A stretch of DNA of 64,000 bases, from positions 1 through 64,000 of the forward strand of contig JACJYQ010000001.1 in the NCBI GenBank assembly GCA_020636025.1. The letters run 5' to 3'. The notes under the pieces were generated by a model. It made no database searches and was not told the DNA's origin. It was given only the letters and a program-made list of their open reading frames with translations. Origin of the DNA: Lewinellaceae bacterium. Its GTDB lineage: Bacteria > Bacteroidota > Bacteroidia > Chitinophagales > Saprospiraceae. The first letter of the stretch is position 1. The number at the start of each line of letters is the position of its first letter. Of this stretch, positions 51,407 to 60,441 are shown piece by piece. A program made the translations under genes and the position numbers.

Positions 51407-51994
51407 CTATGCAATCTGAGCCAGCAACTTCTCCTTCAGCGCTTTGAACTCTTCTTCGGTCAGAATACCCGAGTCTTTCATTTCAGATAGCTTCCGAAGT
51501 TTGTCGAGTGTGCTGTCAGTTGGATCTATGGTGGTGCTGGTTTCAGTTTTGGTCAATTCTTCAGCTACTTTCTTGCCTTCTGCAACTTCAGTTTCGTATT
51601 TTTTGCGAGCACTGGTGATATCCAGGTCTTCCAGGGTACCGCCATTTTGGAAGTGGCTGGCGACAACCCGTCCGAGCGCCCAGGTGGAAGCACCGGATAA
51701 AACTGGCATCGACAACTCTCCGATGATGGTGCCAACACCAGGAATGGCTTTAACCAAACTCGCTCCCAGGCGGGCGGCACTACTCCCTACAACGGCAGAA
51801 ATGATGTTTTTTCCCAGTGATTCCAGAAAACCTACGTTGTAAAGGGCTGCCAATTGTCGAAGCATATTCACCTGTACTGCGCTAACCGCCAGTAAATCAG
51901 CTCCCGGGAAAGGTACCAGGGCAGCTCCCAGTGAGTACCCAACATGGCTTTTTATGATTTCAGATGCTTTGCTTTGTTTTTGTTCGTGTGTCAT
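51407..51994 (-). CDS. DUF697/SHOCT-domain protein
   Basis: 195 aa. A YcjF/DUF697-like helical domain (about 10-125) with two hydrophobic hairpins (AALVPFPGADLLAVSAVQV; IPGVGTIIGELSMPVL), then a linker and a C-terminal SHOCT domain of about 33 residues (LRKLSEMKDSGILTEEEFKALKEKLL). Function unknown; the hydrophobic part suggests membrane association. The ATG at 51994 was chosen over the 52072 start because it fits the conserved N-terminus and a terminator lies between the genes. Confidence 0.85.
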   Translation of the reverse strand: MTHEQKQSKASEIIKSHVGYSLGAALVPFPGADLLAVSAVQVNMLRQLAALYNVGFLESLGKNIISAVVGSSAARLGASLVKAIPGVGTIIGELSMPVLSGASTWALGRVVASHFQNGGTLEDLDITSARKKYETEVAEGKKVAEELTKTETSTTIDPTDSTLDKLRKLSEMKDSGILTEEEFKALKEKLLAQIA

Positions 51995-52127
51995 GGTGTA
52001 ATGAAGTGATTGCTCTTGTTTGATGAATTCGGCTAGTCCCAGCAGGACAAAGACGTTTTTGGGTGTAAGCATTAATTCTGAACTTAATTTTTACGCATTA
52101 GAATATCTTGTACAACAAAATAACGGG

Positions 52128-52171
52128 AAAAAAAGCAGCGATTCCCCGGCAATACCGACGAATCGCTGCTT
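52128..52171 (-). terminator. Intrinsic terminator after the RskA-type anti-sigma gene
   Basis: Stem AAGCAGCGATT/AATCGCTGCTT (52133-52143 with 52161-52171) with a 17-nt loop and T-run on the minus strand. Confidence 0.8.
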
Positions 52172-52223
52172 AAAAACTATGAACTGATGAGATTTTACTT
52201 TTGAAGCCCGAAAATTATTCCGG

Positions 52224-52985
52224 TTATATATTGCCACTGGCAATGACTACGGTTGGAGAAGGATTGCCTTTCGGGTTTTCTTCTTCCGATATGGCGTAAG
52301 CAACTGCGCCATCAACATAAGGCAGAGGCTGCCAGCCCGCGGGCGAGTCAATTTGTACCATACCCAGGCTAATCGGATCTTTCCCTTCGACAATGGCCCA
52401 GCATTGGAAGTACTTCCCCTGCGGCATAGTTGGCAATCCGGAAAGATCGAGCGCGCATTCCTGTCTTAGTTTGTTGTTGAAGATGGTGATATGGTATTCC
52501 TTTCCATCGGTCAACATAACCGGGTGTGTATCTGTATCCCTAAGAAGATTGGCCATTGGTTCGCTGGATTCTCTTCTTTTAACACAATTATCTACTTCTG
52601 TCTTAAGCTCCTCATTTTGTTTTTTGAGAGCGTTTATTTCATTTGTTTTGGCCAGGTAAACCCAGGCAAGCCCTGCTACCAGCACCATGGTACTGATGGC
52701 CAGAATCCTGTTCAAGTTATTCGATCCACTTACAGGTGTTTGATTTTCCGGGATCATCGATGCATTATCCAAATTTTCCAGGATACGTTCTTTCAAGCCT
52801 GCTGAAGGCATGACGGAAGTGGCCATCGCTATTCTTTCGAGGGCCAGTTCAATGTTTTCCAGTTCCCTCTTAACCTCCGGGTACTGGCTGGCCATTTGCT
52901 GAACTTCTCGCTGTTCAGCTTCATTGCATTGTCCTGCAACATAGGCTTCAAGAATGCCGGATTTTATGAAAGACTGTACGTCCAT
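52224..52985 (-). CDS. RskA-family anti-sigma factor
   Basis: 253 aa. A cytoplasmic N-terminal region (about 1-90) with ILEAYVAGQCNEAEQREVQ typical of zinc-less anti-sigma heads, a membrane helix at about 93-111 (ILAISTMVLVAGLAWVYLA), a coiled-coil stretch (residues 113-130), and a periplasmic RskA domain with YFQCWAIVEGKDPISLGMV. It should bind the ECF sigma factor encoded upstream and release it on a periplasmic cue. A 41-bp gap separates the two genes. Confidence 0.92.
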   Translation of the reverse strand: MDVQSFIKSGILEAYVAGQCNEAEQREVQQMASQYPEVKRELENIELALERIAMATSVMPSAGLKERILENLDNASMIPENQTPVSGSNNLNRILAISTMVLVAGLAWVYLAKTNEINALKKQNEELKTEVDNCVKRRESSEPMANLLRDTDTHPVMLTDGKEYHITIFNNKLRQECALDLSGLPTMPQGKYFQCWAIVEGKDPISLGMVQIDSPAGWQPLPYVDGAVAYAISEEENPKGNPSPTVVIASGNI

Positions 52986-53026
52986 TGTATGTTTTTAAAA
53001 AGCTGGTTTTAATAGCTTTCTTTTAA

Positions 53027-53590
53027 TCATTTGTTTAACCAATAACCCAGACATAACAACATCGTCAGGGCTTCACCATAGTGCTTTCGCAATTCAGTTA
53101 TGGCATATCGCAAACGGGTTTTGACCGTTCCAAGAGGAATGCCGGTTTCTTCTGAAACTTCTTCCTGGGTATATCCTTTGAAATAAACCAGTTCAATTAA
53201 ACTGCTGTATTTCTCATCGAGGCTGCCAACTGCTTCTCGTACGTCTATAACATCAGGATTGGTTGATTCTCCTCCTGCCATATATACGAGACCATCGCTC
53301 GATCCGGTTTTTTTTGTCTGTTGAAAATATGCTGACCGGGTGGCGTCAATAGCTGTGTTTCGGGCAATGTTGAGGAGCCAGGTAAACAGCCGCCCTTTGT
53401 CTGCGTCATAGCTGGCAATGTTCCGCCAGGCTTTCAAAAATGTGTCCTGAATAACCTGTTCCGAGATTTCACGGGATTGTACAATTCGAATAACCACCCC
53501 GAACAAGGCAGGAGCATAGGCATCGTATAATTCGCCTACCGCGGTCCGGTCTTGTCTTTTTAACCGGGTTACAAGTTGCTGGTTATCCAT
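53027..53590 (-). CDS. ECF sigma factor (SigK-like)
   Basis: 187 aa. Region 2 with VIQDTFLKAWRNIASYD and region 4 with YTQEEVSEETGIPLGTVKTRLRYA. It is followed by the RskA-type anti-sigma gene, as in SigK/RskA pairs. The start lies 45 bp downstream of the glyS stop. Regulon unknown. Confidence 0.93.
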   Translation of the reverse strand: MDNQQLVTRLKRQDRTAVGELYDAYAPALFGVVIRIVQSREISEQVIQDTFLKAWRNIASYDADKGRLFTWLLNIARNTAIDATRSAYFQQTKKTGSSDGLVYMAGGESTNPDVIDVREAVGSLDEKYSSLIELVYFKGYTQEEVSEETGIPLGTVKTRLRYAITELRKHYGEALTMLLCLGYWLNK

Positions 53591-53635
53591 TAATTGTGTT
53601 TGTATTACAGGAATTTTAGCCCTGGATCGTCAAAT

Positions 53636-55183
53636 TTACACAAGTTTTTCAAGCAGACTGCTTAAATCCGTTTTTTCCGAAACTATGCCTGCTACTTCAT
53701 CAATGGAGACCCTGGTTTGTTCCATGGAATCGCGCTCACGAATGGTAACGGTATTGTCCTCCAGTGTCTGAAAATCTATGGTTACGCAATACGGGGTGCC
53801 AATGGCATCCTGTCGGCGGTAACGACGGCCAACGGCATCTTTTTCATCGTATTGGCAAAGGAAATGAAGTTTCAATTTATCGAATACGGAGCGGGCTTTA
53901 TCTACCAGTTCTTCCTTGTTTTTCAACAGTGGCAATACGGCACATTTGACAGGAGCAAGGGCAGGCGGGATTTTCAGTACTGTTCTGGAACTATCTTCTC
54001 CCTGAGCATCTGGTACGCTCTCTTCAATCAGGGCATTGGACAGCACAGAAAGGAATAAACGGTCACAGCCAACCGAGGTTTCCACAACATAAGGTATGTA
54101 GTGCTCATTAAGCTCAGGATCAAAGAATTGCAGCTTTTTGCCTGAAAGCTCAGAATGGCTTTTCAAGTCAAAATCCGTACGGGAGTGAATGCCTTCCAGT
54201 TCCTTGAATCCAAATGGGAATTCAAACTGAATGTCCACAGCCGCATTGGCGTAGTGCGCCAGGTTGTCGTGGTCTTTGAAACGCAGTTTTTCGGCAGGGG
54301 TGATCGATCTGTGCCAGGCCATACGGCGCTCTTTCCAGGTATTGTACCAATCCATTTCGGTGCCAGGACGCACAAAGAACTGCATTTCCATTTGCTCGAA
54401 TTCGCGCATTCTGAAAATGAACTGACGCGCCACGATCTCATTCCGGAAAGCTTTCCCGATCTGCGCTATGCCAAAAGGAATTTTTTGGCGTGTGGTTTTT
54501 TGCACATTCTGGAAATTCACAAATATGCCTTGTGCGGTTTCCGGGCGCAGGTACAATTTGCCGTCATCTCCTGTGTTCGACATTTGTGTAGAAAACATCA
54601 GGTTGAACTGGCGTACCTCGGTCCAATTGCGCGAGCCGGTATCTGGTTCAGCAATATTCAGTTCTTCAATCAAGGCCTTGAGATCGGCCATGTCGTTTGT
54701 TTTCAAGGCATTGGCCAGACGAGTTTCTGTGTCCTGTGCCTTTTGCGTGTATTCAAGCACCCGTGGATTTGTTTCACGGAACATTTTTTCATCGAATGAC
54801 TCTCCGAAGCGTTTGGCTGCCTTGTCTACTTCTTTATCTGCCTTGGCGATCATTTTATCAATTTCCGTTTCAACGAGTACATCGGCGCGGAAACGCTTTT
54901 TGGAGTCTTTGTTGTCGATCAATGGATCATTGAAAGCATCCACGTGTCCGCTGGCTTTCCAGATAAGCGGATGCATGAAAATGGCAGAGTCAATTCCCGT
55001 GATGTTTTCATGCAACTGAACCATGCCTTGCCACCAATACTCCTTGATGTTGTTTTTCAATTCAACACCCATCGGTCCGTAATCGTACACACCATTTAAA
55101 CCATCATAAACTTCAGAAGACGGATAAATGAAGCCGTATTCCTTACAGTGAGACACAATCTTTTTGAATAATTCTTCTTGCAT
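53636..55183 (-). CDS. glyS: Glycine--tRNA ligase (dimeric type)
   Basis: 515 aa class II synthetase of the homodimeric, eukaryote/archaea-like type. Motif 1 is near FIYPSSEVYDGLNGVYDYGPMG, and motif 2 contains AQIGKAFRNEIVARQFIFRMREFEQME. Motif 3 has VETSVGCDRLFLSVL. A C-terminal anticodon-binding domain follows (APVKCAVLPLLKNKEELVDKA). Charges tRNA-Gly. No separate beta subunit is needed or seen. Upstream, a CAACTTTG element 7/8 of the consensus lies near 55245-55252. Confidence 0.96.
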   Translation of the reverse strand: MQEELFKKIVSHCKEYGFIYPSSEVYDGLNGVYDYGPMGVELKNNIKEYWWQGMVQLHENITGIDSAIFMHPLIWKASGHVDAFNDPLIDNKDSKKRFRADVLVETEIDKMIAKADKEVDKAAKRFGESFDEKMFRETNPRVLEYTQKAQDTETRLANALKTNDMADLKALIEELNIAEPDTGSRNWTEVRQFNLMFSTQMSNTGDDGKLYLRPETAQGIFVNFQNVQKTTRQKIPFGIAQIGKAFRNEIVARQFIFRMREFEQMEMQFFVRPGTEMDWYNTWKERRMAWHRSITPAEKLRFKDHDNLAHYANAAVDIQFEFPFGFKELEGIHSRTDFDLKSHSELSGKKLQFFDPELNEHYIPYVVETSVGCDRLFLSVLSNALIEESVPDAQGEDSSRTVLKIPPALAPVKCAVLPLLKNKEELVDKARSVFDKLKLHFLCQYDEKDAVGRRYRRQDAIGTPYCVTIDFQTLEDNTVTIRERDSMEQTRVSIDEVAGIVSEKTDLSSLLEKLV

Positions 55184-55265
55184 GCGGAAAATGAGTGAAC
55201 GAAAACAATATCAAGCCTCCGTTGAGAAGGAAGCATTTTTTGGAGGCGCAAAGTTGGGGAAAAGA

Positions 55266-55316
55266 TTCTGAATATCTGAAATCCGATATCGCGAAATCCG
55301 ATATTTGATTTGATTG
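55266..55316 (-). repeat. ATATC/GATTTC repeat flanking the SH3b pseudogene (glyS side)
   Basis: TCTGAAATCCGATATCGCGA and ATATTTGATTTGATTGG; inverted relative to the copy at 56392-56435 on the other side of the pseudogene. Confidence 0.6.
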
Positions 55317-55342
55317 GTATGAAATTTCAGAGTGATGCGCTG

Positions 55343-56306
55343 TTAGCATTTATCATAAAACGAGAACGTCGAGACTAGCCTTAGAATTTCGTTTTTCCTC
55401 GCTAATGAACTTAAAAAAAGATAATAAGTGATCGTAGCTTCGCCGCTTCCAACCAGTATCACATCAGGTTTATTATCTCCATCGATATCACCGTAATAAT
55501 TTAGGGCGAATACATGGTTGAATCCAAAATGATCGCTAAGGTTTTGAATGGAAGGTTTAGAGTTGTCTTTTTGATGATTGCAAGTAATAAATACTTTAAA
55601 ATCACTAAGAACTGGCCGGTTGTACTCTAATTGATAGTTCCCTGTGGTTACCAAATGAAAAGCTTCTGCATTTTTAATCGATTTTTTGCAGTACTTAGAT
55701 ATACATCATCCCCAGGTTTTAACCGGATGGATCCCGGATTTTGAGGTGTAGGCTTGCGTCTGGTAAAATCACCTATTTCTTTTTCTTCCAGCACCTCATT
55801 TGTTGCAATTATAAACAAGGTTTTTTCCGGATTATTGGTGAGTAGATGAGTTTCTTCTTGATTAAACTCGGTGTCGAATATTTTTTCTGTGTGAGTATCA
55901 ATTGGTTTAATACGCTCTCTACGTGCAATGCTATCATAAAATACTCCATACCAGTGTTATACTTTTGGATAGTATTCGATTTCTCCATTTTCGTAAAACA
56001 ACATATACTTTGATCCGAGATAAGGGGAGAACACATAACCAATAAATTGGCGGTATTTTACCTTAGTCCAAAATCCGTATAATCCGCTGATTGATTCTCC
56101 ATTATGGGAGTTGTCGGCTGTGGGGTCAAGCAATTGAACAACATCCCCGTTATTCAGGGTAGTTACAACTTCTGCATCCAGTTTGGGGGCATTTCTCATA
56201 TTCAATCTGTCTGCAATCACAACCAAATCGTTTGGTGGGAACTGCGCAGGTAATTCTGTGTAAAACAGATTAATGCAGAAAGTATTCCAAGTAATGTGGT
56301 TCTCAT
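55343..56306 (-). pseudogene. Disrupted SH3b/FG-GAP-like secreted protein gene
   Basis: The three frames of this minus-strand region can be joined into one protein: ATG at 56306 with a signal peptide (MRTTLLGILSALICF), an SH3b domain (VVIADRLNMRNAPKLDAEVV), a middle part and a FG-GAP-like segment (NYYGDIDGDNKPDVILVGSG). At least three lesions break it: a frameshift near 56262, an in-frame TAA at 55957-55959 after EYYPKV, and a frameshift near the A-runs at about 55670-55690. Two flanking ATATC repeats are in inverted orientation. Sequencing errors are possible, but three independent lesions favour a real pseudogene. No intact copy is seen here. Confidence 0.75.
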
Positions 56307-56391
56307 AGAGTAGGTTTTAAAGTGAAAGTCGGCGCTAAGTGCAAAAATAGAGCTTTGAACAAATCTAAAACTGCCGTCATAACAAGTGTAA

Positions 56392-56435
56392 TTCAATCAA
56401 ATATCGGATATCGCAATTTCAGATATCGTAAATCT
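56392..56435 (+). repeat. ATATC/GATTTC repeat flanking the SH3b pseudogene (lipoprotein side)
   Basis: AATCAAATATCGGATATCGC then ATTTCAGATATCG, reverse-complementary in layout to 55266-55316. Confidence 0.6.
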
Positions 56436-56519
56436 CCCCGCATTAACGCTCCGTTTAGAAAATTCGGGATAACAAAAGCAGATTCGCATCGTCCTCTTCG
56501 CGAACAAACTTTCTATATC

Positions 56520-57194
56520 ATGAAACAAACTTTTTTATTTGCCACCCTTTTACTGCTTTCCCTGAGCGCTTGCCGCCGTGAATCCTCTGCTGATGTAAAT
56601 CAAAAGAGGATTTTCACGATCTACGAACTATTTTACAACGAAAATGAGGACGTCACTTACGCACGTGCCTGGTTTCGGTTTGGACACTCAAATGGCACTT
56701 TGCTTGAATTAGCTTCACCAAGCGAGGTAACTTTTGAAGGCGACAAACTCAGCTTCAACAATGTCCTGGCTTTTTATGAGAAGAAGTATGCCGGGTACAA
56801 ATCCTTCGGTACTTTTCACTGGGAGGATACAGAAGGCATGACTTACGACAACAGCATTGAGATTCACCCAATTCATTTTGCCGCATTGGCTGATACCATT
56901 TCCCGATCCGGTGCTTTTGAAATTCCCTGGACAGGTGATCCACTTGCTGCAAAAGAAAGTGCCGGAGCCTGGATAAACGGTGAAAATGAGGGAGATGCTC
57001 AAGCAACTGTAACCATTGAAAACGGTGCTGCCTCATTGATCATGCCGGCTAACCAAATGTCAAAAATTGGTGCCGGGCCTGGCCAGATATTTATTCAAAG
57101 AAGCTATTTTCCTGATCTGATGCAGGCAACAGAGGCTGGAGGCTCAATTTTTGGCAGATACCGCCCGAAATTTGAAGAAGTGGTATTTGAATAA
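56520..57194 (+). CDS. Lipoprotein of unknown function
   Basis: 224 aa precursor. A type II signal peptide with LSLSAC and Cys18 for lipidation, then a beta-rich globular domain with segments FTIYELFYNEN, ARAWFRFGHSNGTLLELA, and a late GQIFIQRSYFPDLM. No catalytic motif recognised. The ATG at 56520 was chosen because only it gives the lipoprotein signal; the longer frame from 56322 runs through a repeat. The operon context is single-gene, ending at a shared convergent terminator. Confidence 0.8.
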   Translation: MKQTFLFATLLLLSLSACRRESSADVNQKRIFTIYELFYNENEDVTYARAWFRFGHSNGTLLELASPSEVTFEGDKLSFNNVLAFYEKKYAGYKSFGTFHWEDTEGMTYDNSIEIHPIHFAALADTISRSGAFEIPWTGDPLAAKESAGAWINGENEGDAQATVTIENGAASLIMPANQMSKIGAGPGQIFIQRSYFPDLMQATEAGGSIFGRYRPKFEEVVFE

Positions 57195-57230
57195 TTATTC
57201 TGGAAGGGAAAAGCGTTAAAGGTAATTATG

Positions 57231-57278
57231 AAAACCCGTTGTTGCTACACCATTATACAATAGCAACAGCGGGTTTTT
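57231..57278. terminator. Convergent bidirectional terminator
   Basis: A 13-14-bp interrupted stem (AACCCGTTGTTGCTA with TAGCAACAGCGGGTT) with A-run on the left and T-run on the right. It follows the lipoprotein gene and overlaps the last codons of the convergent glycosyltransferase gene, so it can serve both strands. Confidence 0.8.
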
Positions 57279-58503
57279 CTGTTTTACCGGGTCCTCCTTT
57301 TTTGCCATGGCGCTCAAACTCACCAATGAGCTTTCTCCCGATTTCCAGGTTATCGAAATGTTGGATACAGAATTCACGGGCTGCCTGACCAATTTTGGGA
57401 AGGCGGGATGTGTGTTGATCGCAATATTCAATGGCTTCCAACCATTGTGCAGGTTCATTAGCCAACAGAAAATGTTTCCTGTCCTGACCATGAATGCCTT
57501 CCATGCCGATATCAGTGGATAAGACCACCTTGCCGAGCGCCATGCCTTCCAGAATTTTGGCGCGCATCCCTCCTCCGGAAAGTAGTGGTACAATCATAAC
57601 CGAATGCTCATTCAGAAAATCCCGGGAGCAGGGAACTTCACCATGAAAGACAACTCGTTCCATATTGAGTTCTTTCAACCATTTGGGTGCAGAGCGACCA
57701 CCGATGTGAAACTGAAGAGTTGGAAACTTTGGTGCCAGCAGGGGCTGCCACACTTCATCAAGAAACCATTTCAGCCCTTCCTGATTTGGCATCCAGTCGA
57801 GTGAACCGATGAATGACAAGCTAAGCGGTTTTTCAAAGCTGTGATCAGCGGGTTGGTAATCATTACAATCAATCCCGATTGGGGCAACGGTAGCAGGACG
57901 TTTCAAATCCATCAATTCAAAAGCTTCAGCATCCCGATTGCTGATGGCGACCACCAGGTCACAATCATTGAGACGGATTTTTTCATAATCCTTTAATCTC
58001 GGGGTGATTTTATTGAGGTACCACTTTTTTAAGGGTCTCGAGTTCTGAGCTACTCTTTCCCAAATTTCATGTTCAACGTTGTGGGCACGTAGTACAACAA
58101 GACTATTTGGCGCAAATTCACGAATGGTGGAGATATACGGCGCCAGGTACAAGGATTCCAGTTGCACGACATCATAGTGTTTTTGATGCAACACTTGTTT
58201 CAGCTTTTCATAAAAAGCGATGTCCTCGAATCTCTGAATATGGTAGGATTTTTTGGAAAAGAGATTTAGCAGGGCTGGCAACGGCCTGATCCGGTTGTCA
58301 ATAAAAACGGTATGGATATCGGTGTAATGATTGAAATCTCTGGGCAGCGTATCTGTATCGAACCAGTGTTTGCTGGTATTCATGGAAAGCAGGTCAATGT
58401 CGTGTCCCAGTTCCGCGTATGCCCTGGCAAGATAGGTGCTGGCTATGGCTGCACCGTCTTTTAGAGGGTAGGGGAATTTATTACACAGTTGAAGGATACG
58501 CAT
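57253..58503 (-). CDS. Group 1 (GT4-like) glycosyltransferase
   Basis: 416 aa GT-B fold. N-terminal Rossmann half begins MRILQLCNKFPYPLKDGAAIAS and the C-terminal half has the sugar-nucleotide-binding region VPLLSGGGMRAKILEGMALGK with the E..A.G.P-type acidic residue pattern, followed by STDIGMEGI. Start at the ATG 58503 was preferred to the TTG two codons upstream. Likely transfers a hexose to an envelope polysaccharide or glycolipid. Its start faces the LolD gene, 33 bp away on the plus strand. Confidence 0.9.
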   Translation of the reverse strand: MRILQLCNKFPYPLKDGAAIASTYLARAYAELGHDIDLLSMNTSKHWFDTDTLPRDFNHYTDIHTVFIDNRIRPLPALLNLFSKKSYHIQRFEDIAFYEKLKQVLHQKHYDVVQLESLYLAPYISTIREFAPNSLVVLRAHNVEHEIWERVAQNSRPLKKWYLNKITPRLKDYEKIRLNDCDLVVAISNRDAEAFELMDLKRPATVAPIGIDCNDYQPADHSFEKPLSLSFIGSLDWMPNQEGLKWFLDEVWQPLLAPKFPTLQFHIGGRSAPKWLKELNMERVVFHGEVPCSRDFLNEHSVMIVPLLSGGGMRAKILEGMALGKVVLSTDIGMEGIHGQDRKHFLLANEPAQWLEAIEYCDQHTSRLPKIGQAAREFCIQHFDNLEIGRKLIGEFERHGKKGGPGKTEKPAVAIV

Positions 58504-58535
58504 AATCAATTACTTTTTTCGGACATTTGCCTCCT

Positions 58536-59189
58536 ATGGTTCTCCAGGCATCAAACATTCACAAATCCTACGGCGCTCTCGAAATACTAAAAGGCGTAAA
58601 CGTGGAGATTAAAAAAGGCGAAATTGTCAGTATCGTTGGCAAATCAGGAGCCGGGAAAAGTACTTTGTTGCATATTCTCGGCACCCTCGACAAAGCCGAT
58701 CAGGGTGATTTGCAAATCGGCGATACTTCAATTAAATCATTGAAAACCAAGCAGTTGTCGGATTTTAGAAATCGCCACATAGGTTTTGTTTTTCAATTTC
58801 ATCATTTGCTCCCCGAGTTTACAGCCATTGAAAATGTGTGCATCCCGGGTTTTATTCAGGGTAAAAGTGAAGCGGCTGTCAAACAATCGGCTACCGAGCT
58901 TCTTGATTATTTGGGCCTTTCCGATCGCATGAGCCACAAACCCTCTGAACTCAGCGGTGGAGAACAACAAAGAGTAGCGGTTGCCAGAGCCCTGATCAAT
59001 AAACCGGAGATCATTTTTGCCGATGAACCGACCGGGAACCTGGACTCTTCTGCCTCTCAGGACATGTATCGCTTAATTCAACAGCTCCGTGACGATTACC
59101 GTCAGACTTTTGTTATCGTAACCCATAATAAAGAACTTGCCGACCTTTCAGACCGTTGTCTTGAAATGAAAGACGGCCTTTTAGTGTGA
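58536..59189 (+). CDS. LolD-like ABC transporter ATP-binding protein
   Basis: 217 aa. Walker A GKSGAGKST near residue 38, Q-loop HIGFVFQFHHLLPEFTA, ABC signature LSGGEQQR, Walker B IIFADEP, and H-loop VTHN. Sequence and length fit the LolD/MacB-type class that drives lipoprotein release or MacB-type exporters. The permease LolC/E is not adjacent. The ATG at 58536 was chosen over the TTG at 58527. Confidence 0.9.
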   Translation: MVLQASNIHKSYGALEILKGVNVEIKKGEIVSIVGKSGAGKSTLLHILGTLDKADQGDLQIGDTSIKSLKTKQLSDFRNRHIGFVFQFHHLLPEFTAIENVCIPGFIQGKSEAAVKQSATELLDYLGLSDRMSHKPSELSGGEQQRVAVARALINKPEIIFADEPTGNLDSSASQDMYRLIQQLRDDYRQTFVIVTHNKELADLSDRCLEMKDGLLV

Positions 59190-59243
59190 CAGTTGAACAG
59201 GACTTTTTGGGTTCTGTTCAACGTTTCAAGAATTGAAACGTCC

Positions 59244-60338
59244 ATGCGTTTATTTTTGCTGCTTCTTTCCCTGATTTTTTCATCCTGCGCTGCAAACCGC
59301 AAAGCAGAAATAGATTATTACAATGTTCAATTTGCTGAAAAACCCAGGAACATCATCCTGTTAATAGGCGATGGCATGGCATTGCCACAAGTGTCAGCCC
59401 ATATTTATTGGCAAGGTGTCGGAAAAACCATCTTTGAGAAGTTCAAAGTTGTGGGTTTTCACAAAAGTTATGCTTACAATGATTTGGTTACGGACAGCGC
59501 AGCGGGAGCAACAGCATTTGCCTGCGGACATAAAACCACCAATGGAGCCATCGGCGTTTTGCCGCCCGACAACCACCCTTGTCCCACGATATTGGAACAG
59601 CTCTCTGAGGAAGGTTACGCCACCGGCATGGTAGTTACCTGCACAGCCACTCATGCCACCCCGGCATGCTTTATAGCACACCGTGAATTGAGAGCATTTA
59701 CAGATGAAATTGCCCTGGATTACCTCAAAACACCTTTCGATTGTCTCATTGCAGGCGGAGAGAAAAATTTTGACGAACGATACGATAAGCTAAACCTGGT
59801 CGATTCATTCAAAACCAAAGGGTATGTAGTAAAGCGAGGCACCAACCTGAAAAACTTACCGATGGACGGTAGCAAACCCTTTGTTGTATTCACAGATGAC
59901 CGCGAGCCGCCAACTGCCTCCGGGGGGCGAAAATATTTGCCGGAAGCATCAAAAAAGGCTTGCGAATACCTGGATAAACGATCCGATAAAGGCTTTTTTC
60001 TGATGATCGAAGGAAGTCAAATAGATTGGGCCGGCCATGCCAACGACCGGAACTGGCTCAGATCCGAAATGGAAGATTTTGATAGGACAATAAGAAAAGT
60101 GCTTGAATTTGCAGCAAAAGATGGAGAAACCCTTGTGATTGTAACCGGAGATCACGAATGTGGTGGACTGGCTTTGACAAAATCTGACTCAAGGAAAGAG
60201 TTTAAACCGGTTTTCTCGACCCGATTGCATACTGCAGCTTTGGTTCCGGTATACGCTTACGGCCCAAAGGCGGAGCTTTTCAGAGGTACTTATGAAAATA
60301 CCGATATTTATTGGAAGATGAGGAAAGCGTTGGAGTAA
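59244..60338 (+). CDS. Alkaline phosphatase, lipoprotein
   Basis: 364 aa. Lipoprotein signal MRLFLLLLSLIFSSC with Cys15. The alkaline-phosphatase fold carries metal-binding Asp in LLIGDGMALPQ, the nucleophile Ser in DSAAGATAFACG, and later metal ligands in IEGSQIDWAGH and TGDHECGG. The protein should hydrolyse phosphomonoesters at the periplasmic or outer-membrane face for phosphate acquisition. The ATG at 59244 gives the lipoprotein signal; an upstream TTG start would not. It is 54 bp downstream of the LolD gene in the same direction, and its stop codon begins an AT-rich inverted repeat. Confidence 0.93.
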   Translation: MRLFLLLLSLIFSSCAANRKAEIDYYNVQFAEKPRNIILLIGDGMALPQVSAHIYWQGVGKTIFEKFKVVGFHKSYAYNDLVTDSAAGATAFACGHKTTNGAIGVLPPDNHPCPTILEQLSEEGYATGMVVTCTATHATPACFIAHRELRAFTDEIALDYLKTPFDCLIAGGEKNFDERYDKLNLVDSFKTKGYVVKRGTNLKNLPMDGSKPFVVFTDDREPPTASGGRKYLPEASKKACEYLDKRSDKGFFLMIEGSQIDWAGHANDRNWLRSEMEDFDRTIRKVLEFAAKDGETLVIVTGDHECGGLALTKSDSRKEFKPVFSTRLHTAALVPVYAYGPKAELFRGTYENTDIYWKMRKALE

Positions 60339-60441
60339 TTTGATAATAAGTTAATTCGATAATTTGAAAATGGATTTTAAAATTGAAAAACTGATAAGTA
60401 CAACATTATCAAATTGGCTTATTATCAAATTATCACATTAA
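60336..60441. repeat. AT-rich inverted repeat between phosphatase and era
   Basis: Arms TAATTTGATAATAAG-type (60336-60356) and its near reverse complement (60412-60432) match at 19 of 21; the left arm starts with the phosphatase stop codon. It ends at the era stop. Same family as the 19.8, 43.3 and 43.8 kb units. Confidence 0.75.
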
